Shown here piece after piece: positions 9,369 through 19,165 of a stretch of 64,000 bases of DNA. This stretch comes from Pedobacter insulae (GTDB lineage Bacteria; Bacteroidota; Bacteroidia; Sphingobacteriales; Sphingobacteriaceae): assembly GCF_900113525.1 (NCBI RefSeq), contig NZ_FOPP01000012.1, positions 62,001 through 126,000 of the forward strand, written 5' to 3'. How positions within the stretch are numbered: position 1 is the first letter of the stretch; each line of letters begins with the position of its first letter. The notes beneath the pieces are model-generated. The model made no database searches. It worked only from the letters and a program-made list of their open reading frames with translations, and had not been told where the DNA came from. The position numbers were made by a program, and so were the translations under genes.

Positions 9369-11882
9369 TTAGTTTTTCGGATTTAAAGCGTGATCTATTT
9401 TATCCGAAATATATTTGAGGTGCGCTACCATCACTGGGTCTGAGTAAGATGGAATAGCTGCTTTACATTGTGTCATTAAAGCACTCAATTGTGAACGCAA
9501 TACCACCGGAACATCCGTGCCTGCAAGTTGAACATCTTTGGTTGGATCAGGAATTACATCACCCTCTGCTAAGCTCTTTAACATAAAGGCCACTGCCGAT
9601 TTTTGTAGATAGCGTTTATTCCCATCAACCAATTGATGTGTTTTAATTTCCCCAAATAACCCAGCAATTACATCAGTTAACATTTCATCAACTGTATAAA
9701 CCTTTTCTTTTCCAAATCTCATGGTAGCCGCGTTCATGCGGAATAAGCGATTAGTACCGAATAGATATAACAGTGCATTATCTTGCATTCTGGTTACTTC
9801 TTCTTTTTTAGCTGGTTTTCTGAATTTATTTAAAACACTCGGCTCAAAAAGCCACTGTGGTGTGTTAAATACCTCATCTCTTAAAAACGCGATAGCTTCT
9901 TTTTGAATATTTTTGGCAACTGGGGTATATACATCACCAACCTGCTCAATACTTTTTATATCTTCATTAACTCCACCAATCTGCGTGTAAGCAATACGCA
10001 TTAAAAATGAATACTGACTCACCAAGGTTAAATAAAGATCAGAGGTATTATAATAAGTATTATCACCTGTAGTAGTCCATTTAACTAAATTGGCCATTAC
10101 TACTTTTAAATTTTCAATCCCTAAAGACGCAGCTTTAACAGGATTATTACTTAGATCTTCCCACTGTGCCGCAGGATTGGTAATTTCATTTGGACTCGTT
10201 GTTGCAGCTTGAGAACCAAATATTAGGTTATTACCAACCTTTGCATTGTTGGCGATCCAAGCTAAACGGATCTTTTTATCTGCCTCAAAATCTTTTGCGC
10301 CAGTATAAGTATAGGCCCATTTGATTGCCCATTTATCATAATCGCCAATTCTAGGAATTAAACCTTTACGAGAAACCTGATCAGCAGGTTGTGCTACATA
10401 ATTATAATGGTTGTAATCCATGATAGAATTGTTGAATGCATTTGATGCTAACCAGTTTTTATCTCTTAATTTTTCTAATGGAACAGCTGTGCTGCTTCTT
10501 AGGTTCTCGGTTAATCCCAAAGTAAATCCAACCGTCCGGGTAATTTCTGCTTGAATAAGTGCACCCATTAATTCATCACTAAACTGCATGGACCTTGCTC
10601 CAGCATCAACTGCTCCAGCTTGTACCATATACCAATCGTGCAATGTTTTAACCTGGCTATGTGACCATCCGATATAAGTTTGTATAATTTCGCCAGTGCG
10701 TGGGTCGGTTACTTGGTTATTATCAACGAATGGACTAAAAGCAGGCATATAGCGGATAACGCGCAAACGTCCGTCTTCCAAATCCATCGATTTATCGTTT
10801 TCCGGCCATTCTTTACCAATGATCGCATTTTTGAAACCAGCTCCTTTAAAAGCCTCATTCCAGCTATTGATACCAGCAATCATATATTTACGATACTGTT
10901 TCGGTGTTGCTGGATCTATATAGTATACCAATGGCACTTTTGGCTCAACCAGTTCGCCTGCTTGGTAACGTTTTAAATCTTCCGGTTTAACCTCCAATCT
11001 ATTTTTAATGATGAAACGGCGTTCATCAACTTTCTGCTGCTTATCTGTGAAAATACTATAAGAATCAGATTTAAAGCCCATTCTTGGATCATAAGCCTGA
11101 AGCTGCATCGCATCCTTCGCTAATACCATTACCGAATTACTGATTTCGAAAGTTACCCCTGCATTTCCTGATACTGCAGGCGAAGCATCTGCCGGACCAC
11201 CATCTCCGTCATTTGCAGCTGGACGTGGAGCAGCGCCTAAAGCATAAGTTTTCATTGATCTAATTTCAATGTTGCCTGGAAAAGCATTCATCGATAGCAA
11301 TGCCGAACGATCTGCTGCAGCTGCGCCAGTTCCCAACTGCTTCTTCGCTGCCGGATGGAAACCCGAGATCAAGTTATCTTTTAAGTAAAAATCGGTCATG
11401 TCAACTACAGACGATTTACCATCTAAACCACGGGACTTCAGCTCAAGCACCATGATAATCGGATTAATCGTCGAGTTTCTTACTGCTTTAGACAATACGT
11501 TTATAGAATCACTCTGAGCTGCATTCGTAATCGCACGAACATATAACTTATCGCCTGATGCCTTTTCAAAAGAAACAATGATAGCGTTCATTAAATCACC
11601 TCCATAACGCGGACTTCCCGTAGGAACCTTACTTAAACGGGTGGTAAATAGAAATTCTCTTGACAATAATTCATCAGGAATTTCAAAATAATATCGGTCA
11701 TCTATTTGATGAACACTAAACAATCCGGTTTTGGTAATTGCTTTCGCAGTAATAACCTGATTATAAGGTTTCAACTTAGCTACTACCGTTGGCTTTTTAA
11801 TCGCCGTAGTATCTTGGGCATAACCTATTTCAACTGCTAATAATGCAAGTGTTAAAACAGGAATAAATTTTAATCTAATCAT
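9369..11882 (-). CDS. Metalloprotease-like pseudoenzyme (DUF5117/DUF4953 family, zinc site lost)
   Basis: This 837-residue paralogue of the next gene is collinear with it. The signal peptide ends IGYAQD. The segment matching the zinc motif reads RTVGFTLGLTEN (bases 10503-10538) where the neighbour has HEVGHTLGLRHN. All three zinc histidines and the catalytic glutamate are replaced, while the structural VG, TLGL and N are kept. The SIMDYNHYNYVAQPAD region and the LEKLRDK segment are conserved. The reading frame is intact along its whole length, so this is not a decayed gene. A non-catalytic binding or chaperone role beside the active protease is the simplest reading. It could also be a protein-binding subunit of the uptake complex. 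Confidence 0.9.
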   Translation of the reverse strand: MIRLKFIPVLTLALLAVEIGYAQDTTAIKKPTVVAKLKPYNQVITAKAITKTGLFSVHQIDDRYYFEIPDELLSREFLFTTRLSKVPTGSPRYGGDLMNAIIVSFEKASGDKLYVRAITNAAQSDSINVLSKAVRNSTINPIIMVLELKSRGLDGKSSVVDMTDFYLKDNLISGFHPAAKKQLGTGAAAADRSALLSMNAFPGNIEIRSMKTYALGAAPRPAANDGDGGPADASPAVSGNAGVTFEISNSVMVLAKDAMQLQAYDPRMGFKSDSYSIFTDKQQKVDERRFIIKNRLEVKPEDLKRYQAGELVEPKVPLVYYIDPATPKQYRKYMIAGINSWNEAFKGAGFKNAIIGKEWPENDKSMDLEDGRLRVIRYMPAFSPFVDNNQVTDPRTGEIIQTYIGWSHSQVKTLHDWYMVQAGAVDAGARSMQFSDELMGALIQAEITRTVGFTLGLTENLRSSTAVPLEKLRDKNWLASNAFNNSIMDYNHYNYVAQPADQVSRKGLIPRIGDYDKWAIKWAYTYTGAKDFEADKKIRLAWIANNAKVGNNLIFGSQAATTSPNEITNPAAQWEDLSNNPVKAASLGIENLKVVMANLVKWTTTGDNTYYNTSDLYLTLVSQYSFLMRIAYTQIGGVNEDIKSIEQVGDVYTPVAKNIQKEAIAFLRDEVFNTPQWLFEPSVLNKFRKPAKKEEVTRMQDNALLYLFGTNRLFRMNAATMRFGKEKVYTVDEMLTDVIAGLFGEIKTHQLVDGNKRYLQKSAVAFMLKSLAEGDVIPDPTKDVQLAGTDVPVVLRSQLSALMTQCKAAIPSYSDPVMVAHLKYISDKIDHALNPKN

Positions 11883-11942
11883 GATGATAATATCTATCGG
11901 TTTTATTTGTTGTGTTGTGTTGTTGATTTTTTGGTCAGTGGT

Positions 11943-13616
11943 CTATTTTCCCAATGCCTTCTTAAAAGTAATATCCGTTATTTTGTTAAATCCTGTATAC
12001 ACATCGGCTGGCGTTGAAGGTGTGCCAAGTATACTTCCCGTTGTACTTAAGTTAAAGAAATACACCTTGTTCCCCGCTCCACTTGCGGTTTCATCGGTTG
12101 CTACCACTAATACCTTACCTTCTGGAACGCCTTGCGACAAAATATTGGCAGCTGTGTAGCCCGAATTAAACGTCTTCATTGCTTTGATGATGGTTCCTGC
12201 CGGAAATGTTAGGCCTTCAATTGCCGTAGAAGTAGCTAAATTATTCACCGTACAGGTATAGATTTTATTGCCATTTACATAATAAAATACGCCCCTAGGT
12301 GGCAAAAGAGATGTATTATTAGCAAATATCGTTGCTGTGTTAATGCCCGGGCAATTAGCTTCCTTCAATTGAAAACGGCCTGTGGCAAAATTATTTAAAT
12401 AGCCTGTAGATCGGGGAAATTGAATTAAGGTCGTATTGGTTCCTGCATCATTTCTAAAGAAACAGTTCCAATAGGTATTACCTATGGTATACGGTTGCGC
12501 ATTTTCTGCATAGATCAGGTCATCCGGCATATTTTTCATATCAAAGCCGCTGCCAGTCGTAGCGTTTAAGTTGGCGGCACCACCCGCGTAAGCTGGAATA
12601 TTTAGAAAAGCACCTGTAGAGGCATTAAATAATACAAATGCGCTATTCACCTTATCAAAAAGTGTATAAAATTGATCACTTGCCGCGCCGTTAAGTACAT
12701 ATGGTGCAATGGTAAGGCCGGCATAAGGAGGTAAAAAAACTGGCGTATTGGCTAAATGGGCCACACTTTGTAACTGGCGGTAGGCAATTTGATTGTTTAC
12801 GATCACATACTCCCATCCAGCAGCAGAACCACCACCAGAACCATTTGCCTGAAAATTAGTTCCGGTTAACGAACCCGGTACAAACCAATTCTCTGCCCTA
12901 GTCGAGTCGGCGAAATCAATACTTCTCACCTGTATCCCACCATTAGGATAAAAGAAGCTTACTTTTTGAGCATTCAACGATGTGGCGTAATTGATCACAT
13001 TCACCTTAGAAGTCCCTACAGGAAGTTTATGCCCGTTTGCAGTAAAGTAAACATCATGGAAAATTTTTCCTTTGCCGCCACCATCTCGAGTGGTAATTAC
13101 CGAAACATCCGAACCGCCTGACTGCTCTTGTAACACCAGCCATCCTTCGCCGCCCCATTCTGAACCCGATACGTTTAAAATAAACGTTTTATAATACGAT
13201 ACGCCCGTCTTATTACTTGTTACCTTAACTACCAACTTATATAGATTCGGAGCCAAGGGTATTTTGGCATCAAAGTCTGCCGTATTAGCAAACGTCAATT
13301 TAGGCGGATTTGCCGCTGATTGCAAATATTGGGTAACCAACCAATGGTACGAAAGACTACCCGGGTCGCCTAGCGATGTGTCGACTTTTATTTTTATTTT
13401 CAAATTATCATTCTGACGAAGCGCTATTGAATCTGGTGTAATAAATACAGCCGGATCTGCATTGGTCATATCTGTAGAGATTTTTAAGGCATTAAGCTCC
13501 ACATAATCGTAATTTCCTTTGTCTTTAGCACAGCCCACGATCAATGCTACCGCGGTTATTAAGCCAAAGAAAATACCTGATATCTTATTCCTGTCTTTCA
13601 TTTCTTTATTTCTCAA
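11943..13616 (-). CDS. PKD-like family lipoprotein
   Basis: This 557-residue surface or periplasmic lipoprotein has a lipobox LIVGC near residue 29 and an Ig/PKD-like domain up to about residue 150. A WGGEGWLVLQEQSGG segment is followed by a Gly/Asn/Thr-rich beta-propeller-like region. The family regularly sits with DUF4843 and SusC/SusD genes and is thought to help bind substrate at the surface. It follows the DUF4843 gene by 7 bases. An internal ATG at 13601 (MKDRNK) is a possible start and keeps the signal sequence intact. Confidence 0.85.
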   Translation of the reverse strand: MRNKEMKDRNKISGIFFGLITAVALIVGCAKDKGNYDYVELNALKISTDMTNADPAVFITPDSIALRQNDNLKIKIKVDTSLGDPGSLSYHWLVTQYLQSAANPPKLTFANTADFDAKIPLAPNLYKLVVKVTSNKTGVSYYKTFILNVSGSEWGGEGWLVLQEQSGGSDVSVITTRDGGGKGKIFHDVYFTANGHKLPVGTSKVNVINYATSLNAQKVSFFYPNGGIQVRSIDFADSTRAENWFVPGSLTGTNFQANGSGGGSAAGWEYVIVNNQIAYRQLQSVAHLANTPVFLPPYAGLTIAPYVLNGAASDQFYTLFDKVNSAFVLFNASTGAFLNIPAYAGGAANLNATTGSGFDMKNMPDDLIYAENAQPYTIGNTYWNCFFRNDAGTNTTLIQFPRSTGYLNNFATGRFQLKEANCPGINTATIFANNTSLLPPRGVFYYVNGNKIYTCTVNNLATSTAIEGLTFPAGTIIKAMKTFNSGYTAANILSQGVPEGKVLVVATDETASGAGNKVYFFNLSTTGSILGTPSTPADVYTGFNKITDITFKKALGK

Positions 13617-13623
13617 ATGGTAA

Positions 13624-14415
13624 TTAATAATTTGCTGGTCCTACTTGAATTGGTAGATTGCTGTTGTCTGGATCAGTTAAAATAGGCCCCGGCAATCCAT
13701 AATTCCCAGGATAGTTATTTTTGATGTAGTTTCTTACAATAGCTAGATATTGTGTATAAATTGTGGGGAATTGACCAACAAATCTACTTCCTGGAAATTC
13801 TGTTACCGTTTCTCCAGTTGTAGGATCATATAAGGCATCTAAAATAATCTTGTATTTTGTAGGGGTCCAGGTGCCATAATTTGTATTGAAGCCTGCCCAA
13901 AAACCCGTTACGGTACCATTCAGTTCTCCCCATGAGGCCGGCTTTTGTAGGTAGGCCAAATTGATGGTCAATTGCTGTTTAGCGGTTATCGCCTCTGCCG
14001 GAAAATGCTCATCTCTCTTTAACCTAATTGTGAATTTAACTGTTTTTCCAGCATCTAAATCCGCTGTCCGATACACCTCAACCTTCACTGCACCTGCAAC
14101 CGCGTGAGCAGGTATACTGAGGTTTCCCAATATTTTGAAATGTGTACCATCCACGGCAATCCCATCACCAACTCGAGAAACTAACTCCACACCAAATGAT
14201 CTACTTACATCAGATGAATTGCCTAGCACATTAACCGGTATTTCAATGATATCTTTTGCCTTGTTTGGATATTTAGCAAAAGAGTAAGAAAGTGTCGTAT
14301 CTGCCGTACCAAAATAAAGACCATCAGATTCTTTGAATAAAGCAGGATCTTCTTCACAACCGAAAATACATCCGATGGTTAAAAAAGCGATTATATATTG
14401 AATTTTAAGTTTCAT
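13624..14415 (-). CDS. DUF4843 domain-containing lipoprotein
   Basis: This 263-residue lipoprotein has a lipobox around CIFGC (Cys 20), then the DUF4843 domain with its typical YFGTADTTLSYSFAKYP beginning. The rest is beta-rich with Ig-like spacing (EIPVNVLGNSSDVSR, FTIRLKRDEHFP). The function is unknown. The family occurs almost only in SusC/SusD uptake loci between SusD and the PKD-like lipoprotein, the place it has here. It lies 20 bases after the SusD gene and 7 bases before the next gene. Confidence 0.88.
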   Translation of the reverse strand: MKLKIQYIIAFLTIGCIFGCEEDPALFKESDGLYFGTADTTLSYSFAKYPNKAKDIIEIPVNVLGNSSDVSRSFGVELVSRVGDGIAVDGTHFKILGNLSIPAHAVAGAVKVEVYRTADLDAGKTVKFTIRLKRDEHFPAEAITAKQQLTINLAYLQKPASWGELNGTVTGFWAGFNTNYGTWTPTKYKIILDALYDPTTGETVTEFPGSRFVGQFPTIYTQYLAIVRNYIKNNYPGNYGLPGPILTDPDNSNLPIQVGPANY

Positions 14416-14435
14416 CTTTTTATGATTTGTATCAG

Positions 14436-15923
14436 TTAAGAATTATTTTCACCTTCCTTATCAGGAATAGGAAATACATAAACATTAGCCGGAACGGTAA
14501 CTGTTGTACCTGTTTCTGCTTTTAAATCTTTATTCAGTCGTTTATAATAGAAATAGGTTTGTCCTTCCTGAATAAATTCCTTCTTATATTCTTTACCAAT
14601 CTCCGCTGAAAGCGTAATGCCATCAGGAACATTGATTGCAGTTAAGGAAGTCAAGCCCCTAGCATTTCTTGCCATATTTAGATATGATAAGCCGGTGGAT
14701 AGGTCGCCCAAGGCATTTGCACATTCTGAAACGATATAATACATTTCTGTGATGCGAATAACGGGAACATTATTTTGGAGGGCATAAGGTAAGTTCGCAT
14801 CTTGGAAAAATTTAGAGGGTACGTTAAAAGATTTGGCCGAATTGTTATCAAACCATGACAATCGCCAATCAGTAGTTCCATAAATCGTTGTTTTAGTGGC
14901 TGCCGCTAGTTGCAGTGATACGCCAGTACCACCCAAATTAAATAACCCTTCATTAATGATCGTTACGTTAGTATTATAAACCGCAAAAACTAATTCTTTT
15001 GAAAATAAACGATCTCTATTATTAGCTGTCGAGACAGCAACATTACTCGTTGATAATGGAAATTTTTGGCTGCCTATAACTTCTTTCGCACTCACCATGG
15101 CATTCGCATAATCACCTTTATACAAATATATACGAGCTAAACATGCGTTAGTTGCCCAATAGTTCATTCGGTTTTGGGTAAATCCTGCAAATAAATCAGC
15201 GTGAGCTTGATTAATGGCAGTCGTATCAGTTTGTGCCAATAATGCTTTAGCATCCTTAAGGTCAACAATACAAGAATCTAATGCCGCCTTTAACGACACG
15301 AAAGGAGTAGCTTTAGCCTTGAAAGTGGTGATGTATGGAATCGCTCTATCATTTAGGCCTGTTGCTGGCGACTGACCGAATAAACGGGCTAAATCAAAAT
15401 GAAATAGCGCTCGCAAGGCGAGTGCCTCACCTTTTACCCTATTATAATGGTCGCGAGAAAAAACATCCTTTTTAGCATCTATATGATTTAAAAGGTTATT
15501 TAAATTGGCAATGTTGTGATACAAACCACCCCAAATATAACCTATCTCCTGTTTTAATCCAGTTTGCTCATAATCATACTTATAAGCATTAGAATAAAGA
15601 CCATCGCCTAAGGCAGACGTGGGTGCATTGGTATAATTATTTACCATTACCGAAAGCATCCCAATGGACAGATTGTGGGTATATAAGCCTTTCATGCTCG
15701 AAAAGGTCGATTGTGGCTTGTCCATTCCTATATATACACCCGTTAAAGCATCAATAAAACCCTGTTCATCGGCAAATAAAGTTGACTGAGGTATTTTATC
15801 TTTTAAAGGTATCTCTAAAAACTTTTTACATCCGCCTAGAGAAAATAGGAGCGCGATACCGCACAGCAAACAGGCGATCGTTGCTTTATTGATTTGTAGC
15901 GTATTTTTTTTGATTGTAGACAT
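14436..15923 (-). CDS. RagB/SusD-family nutrient-binding outer-membrane lipoprotein (second pair)
   Basis: This SusD-like surface lipoprotein caps the SusC barrel encoded just upstream. It has a lipobox near SLGGC, then the family signature KKFLEIPLKDKIPQSTLF and TPR-like helices (ALALRALFHFDLARLFG), and ends with the SusD C-terminal pattern (FIQEGQTYFYYKRL, VYVFPIPDKE). I use ATG 15923 (MSTIKK), which begins 4 bases after the SusC stop. An upstream ATG at 15950 would add nine residues and overlap SusC. The length (495) is normal for the family. Confidence 0.92.
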   Translation of the reverse strand: MSTIKKNTLQINKATIACLLCGIALLFSLGGCKKFLEIPLKDKIPQSTLFADEQGFIDALTGVYIGMDKPQSTFSSMKGLYTHNLSIGMLSVMVNNYTNAPTSALGDGLYSNAYKYDYEQTGLKQEIGYIWGGLYHNIANLNNLLNHIDAKKDVFSRDHYNRVKGEALALRALFHFDLARLFGQSPATGLNDRAIPYITTFKAKATPFVSLKAALDSCIVDLKDAKALLAQTDTTAINQAHADLFAGFTQNRMNYWATNACLARIYLYKGDYANAMVSAKEVIGSQKFPLSTSNVAVSTANNRDRLFSKELVFAVYNTNVTIINEGLFNLGGTGVSLQLAAATKTTIYGTTDWRLSWFDNNSAKSFNVPSKFFQDANLPYALQNNVPVIRITEMYYIVSECANALGDLSTGLSYLNMARNARGLTSLTAINVPDGITLSAEIGKEYKKEFIQEGQTYFYYKRLNKDLKAETGTTVTVPANVYVFPIPDKEGENNS

Positions 15924-15927
15924 ACGA

Positions 15928-18900
15928 TTAAAAATTTGTAGAAATTCCAAAATTTAAGCTTCTAGCAAAAGGATAGCTCGTTCCTCTTTCCGTTTTAATA
16001 GTTGCAAAACGAACTAGATCATTTTGCGTAATCATGAATTTAGGCGCTGATAAATGTGCTGCCTTTACCCACTTTGCTGTCGACGGGACAGTATAACCAA
16101 CTGTTAAACTGGCCAATTGCAAGAAATTATCCTTTTGAACAAAGCGAGAAGTTACATTTGTTTGTTGGAAACCCTGCGCACCGTTAGCCACTAGCGATTT
16201 AAAGGACGAATGATCGCCTGGCTGCTTCCAACGCTCTGTTAACACCCTTAGATCGGCATTTCCAGCCATCAAATTAACGTTCTCTACCCTATCAACCAAG
16301 GTTTGATTGTACATGTAACCGCCATACTGATAAGAGAAAATGACGTTGAGTATAAAATTCTTATAGGTTAAGTTAGAACTAGCACTGCCTTTAATCTTAG
16401 CAGTAGTTTCAGCAATAGGACGTTTATCTCTAGCATCCCAGGTAAATGTATAGCTACCATTTAATTTTACAAAAACTTCCTTTCCAGATGCTGGATCGAT
16501 ACCTAGTGAAGGTACTGCCCATATTCTGTTCATCGACTGTCCAACTTCGAATCTTGGAAGTGGCTTGGTTTGATATCTAGTATCCTCTAGGTTATTTGGG
16601 TCTAAATTACTGTTAAACCCGTTATTAATTGCCGTAACAGCTGGTGACAACCTGGTAATAGTGGTATTAAAATGACCAGCATTAACACTAACAGTCCAAA
16701 AAACATTTCTAGCCGAATTTCTAATAATTGGAGCTGTTATCCCAACTTCCCATCCTTCATTTTTAGTTCCTCCTAAATTGTCCTGATAATTCGCAAATCC
16801 TGTTGAAGGTGCAATATCTAATGGCAATATTAAATTATCAGTTGTTTCGCGAAAGAACTCAACATTGGCATTCAACTTTCCTTTAAAGAAGCCTAAATTT
16901 AAACCAATATTAGCTTTCAAGGTTTGCTGCCATTTCAAATCCGGATTGGCAAAAGACAATGTAGATGAACCTACCATTAAACGATAATTGTTTAAATAAT
17001 TATAGGTGTAAACCTGCGATGCCATATCTGAAGAGAAATTTTGGTTACCGGTAGTACCAATACTTGCATTAAGTTTTGCCACCTGAATGATATCATTTGG
17101 TTTAAACCATTTTTCATTGGCTATATTCCATGCTAAACCTCCAGCATAGAAAGTCGCAAACTTACTGTTTGAACCAAATTGAGAAGATCCACTCTGGTTC
17201 ACAGTAAATTCGGCAGTATAACGATTGTCGTAATTATAACTTACGCTAAAAAAGTTAGAAAGGTTCTTCGTCAAATTATTAGAGGAGCGCGGTTTTACAG
17301 ATGTATAATCGAACCCATTAGCTAACCCCAATTCCCCTAAGTAATCATTAGGAATACCATATACCTGCACTGTCGTCGAATTACTAGAAGTTTTTTGAAG
17401 CGTAGCCCCTAAATTTGCTAAAATAGTACTTTTTCCGAGCGACAAATGATAGCTTGCATTCAATCGTCCGCTTAATGCACTATTTTTTCCTTTCAGTTGT
17501 TGATAGGAACCAATATTTGGTTGTTGCACAATTACATTGGCAAGAAATTTTGTATGATCTGCCGGATAGAATGCTTCTGCACCCGGTGAATTTGAACTCC
17601 AACCTAAACTACCAGTTAATTTTAACTCGTCCGTTAAAGACCACTCTACATTGGTATTATTGGTTAAACTTAAAATAGTCGAATAATCTTTGACATTCAA
17701 GGTCGAGTTATAAGCTGGATTGGCAAATGTGCCACCGGGAGCCTGAATAATAAAATCTAAGGCTGATGAACTTGGCTCTAAAACTTTAATTAGATTTCCA
17801 TTGGCATCCTTATTCCTAAAATATGGAAATTGATTAACATATGATTCATAACTGCCCCATACTGAATTATTACCCTTAGTATAACCTACAGCCATTGAGT
17901 TACTGAATCTGATATTCTTCACCAAGTAAGAAACATTATAATTTAAGCTATAGCGATCACGGCCCGAATCTTTCATCACGCCTTCAGCTGTATTATAGTT
18001 TAACCCGAAAGAATAACGTAAAGGCCCAGCACCACCACCCAGTGAAAGACTTTGGTTTAAACCTAAACCGGTTTGAACAGGTTGAGAAAGCCAATAGGTA
18101 TCTACCCCACTTCTAACTTGTCCTAATCGATAATCATACCATTGCTTTTTAGCAAGATCATTATATTGATTATTTGGATCACTAAAAATACCTGTTAATC
18201 GCTGCGCTTCTAACAATTGCTCTGCATTCATCAGGTTGTAAGAAGTAAGATCAACCAGATCTGCATTAGCATAAACGGAATAAGTTACTCTCAACTTACC
18301 GGGAACAGGCTGTTTCGTTTCAATTACAATTACCCCATTCGCCGCCTTTGAACCATAGGCAACCGTTGCAGCCGCATCTTTCAAAACCGTGATATTCGCA
18401 ATTAAATTCACGTCCATATCAAATAACGTTTGCAAAGTTGTTTCGAAACCATCTAAAATAATCAATGGTTGATTGGGATTTGATAAATAATTAGACATGA
18501 TATCACCATTTGACACCGGATTTGCAACTGCCGATCCACCTTGTAAGGAAACCGGAAGATTATTTGCGCCCCTAATCTGAAGATTTGGCAAACTATTTGG
18601 ATCACTTCCCAGTACGTTGTTCTGTGCTATCCTCACCGAAGGATCTAATACAGCCAATGCCGAAATGACATTTCTAGGATTAACGGTTTTTAGTGCTTCG
18701 CCACTGTAAGTTTTCGCAGAGCCTGTAAAATTACCAACCGGACGTTTATATAAACCAGTATTAACAGTCACCTCTTTAAGGGTAAGGTTACTATTCTTTA
18801 AAGTAAACTTTACCTTGATTTCTCCTGGTTTTAAGATTAACTCAACTGTATTACGGCCAACATATGATGCTCTTAGTGTGGCACCGGGTGCGACGTTTTT

Positions 18901-19116
18901 TAACTCAAATGCACCATCCTTATCCGTTCTTGTAGTATTAGTCGTACCGACCTGCATCACCACTGCACCTGACAATGGTTCTCCAATTTCGTCTTTTACA
19001 ATCCCTTTTACAGCTACATTCTGTGCAAAAAGCGCTGTCGCAAAGACATTTAGAAGCATCAGTAAAATTGCTTTACGATACCTTTTCTTATTTGATATGA
19101 TTGTATTGCTGTTCAT
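15928..19116 (-). CDS. SusC/RagA-family TonB-linked outer-membrane transporter (second pair)
   Basis: This full-length SusC-like transporter of 1062 residues has a signal peptide (ending ALFAQ), a CarboxypepD_reg-like domain (VKGIVKDEIGEPLSGAVV), a TonB plug (LQIRGANNLPVS, TVLKDAAATVAYGSKAANGV) and a 22-strand type barrel that ends in Phe. There is no STN domain, so it is probably not a signal transducer itself. The start is taken as ATG 19116 (MNSNTI), directly before the signal sequence; an in-frame upstream ATG at 19155 would extend it. It follows SusD-1 and precedes SusD-2. Confidence 0.93.
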   Translation of the reverse strand: MNSNTIISNKKRYRKAILLMLLNVFATALFAQNVAVKGIVKDEIGEPLSGAVVMQVGTTNTTRTDKDGAFELKNVAPGATLRASYVGRNTVELILKPGEIKVKFTLKNSNLTLKEVTVNTGLYKRPVGNFTGSAKTYSGEALKTVNPRNVISALAVLDPSVRIAQNNVLGSDPNSLPNLQIRGANNLPVSLQGGSAVANPVSNGDIMSNYLSNPNQPLIILDGFETTLQTLFDMDVNLIANITVLKDAAATVAYGSKAANGVIVIETKQPVPGKLRVTYSVYANADLVDLTSYNLMNAEQLLEAQRLTGIFSDPNNQYNDLAKKQWYDYRLGQVRSGVDTYWLSQPVQTGLGLNQSLSLGGGAGPLRYSFGLNYNTAEGVMKDSGRDRYSLNYNVSYLVKNIRFSNSMAVGYTKGNNSVWGSYESYVNQFPYFRNKDANGNLIKVLEPSSSALDFIIQAPGGTFANPAYNSTLNVKDYSTILSLTNNTNVEWSLTDELKLTGSLGWSSNSPGAEAFYPADHTKFLANVIVQQPNIGSYQQLKGKNSALSGRLNASYHLSLGKSTILANLGATLQKTSSNSTTVQVYGIPNDYLGELGLANGFDYTSVKPRSSNNLTKNLSNFFSVSYNYDNRYTAEFTVNQSGSSQFGSNSKFATFYAGGLAWNIANEKWFKPNDIIQVAKLNASIGTTGNQNFSSDMASQVYTYNYLNNYRLMVGSSTLSFANPDLKWQQTLKANIGLNLGFFKGKLNANVEFFRETTDNLILPLDIAPSTGFANYQDNLGGTKNEGWEVGITAPIIRNSARNVFWTVSVNAGHFNTTITRLSPAVTAINNGFNSNLDPNNLEDTRYQTKPLPRFEVGQSMNRIWAVPSLGIDPASGKEVFVKLNGSYTFTWDARDKRPIAETTAKIKGSASSNLTYKNFILNVIFSYQYGGYMYNQTLVDRVENVNLMAGNADLRVLTERWKQPGDHSSFKSLVANGAQGFQQTNVTSRFVQKDNFLQLASLTVGYTVPSTAKWVKAAHLSAPKFMITQNDLVRFATIKTERGTSYPFARSLNFGISTNF

Positions 19117-19165
19117 TTTAATTACGTCGCAATTGATTATTAATTTAAATATCATCTTATCTTGC

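Noticed and set aside
9369-11882. Pseudogene
   Set aside because: The catalytic residues are gone, but the reading frame is complete, the length equals that of the paralogue, and structural motifs are conserved.
14678-14881. Short minus-strand open frame inside the second SusD gene
   Set aside because: It lies wholly within a clear SusD frame, has no family resemblance and no start signal of its own.
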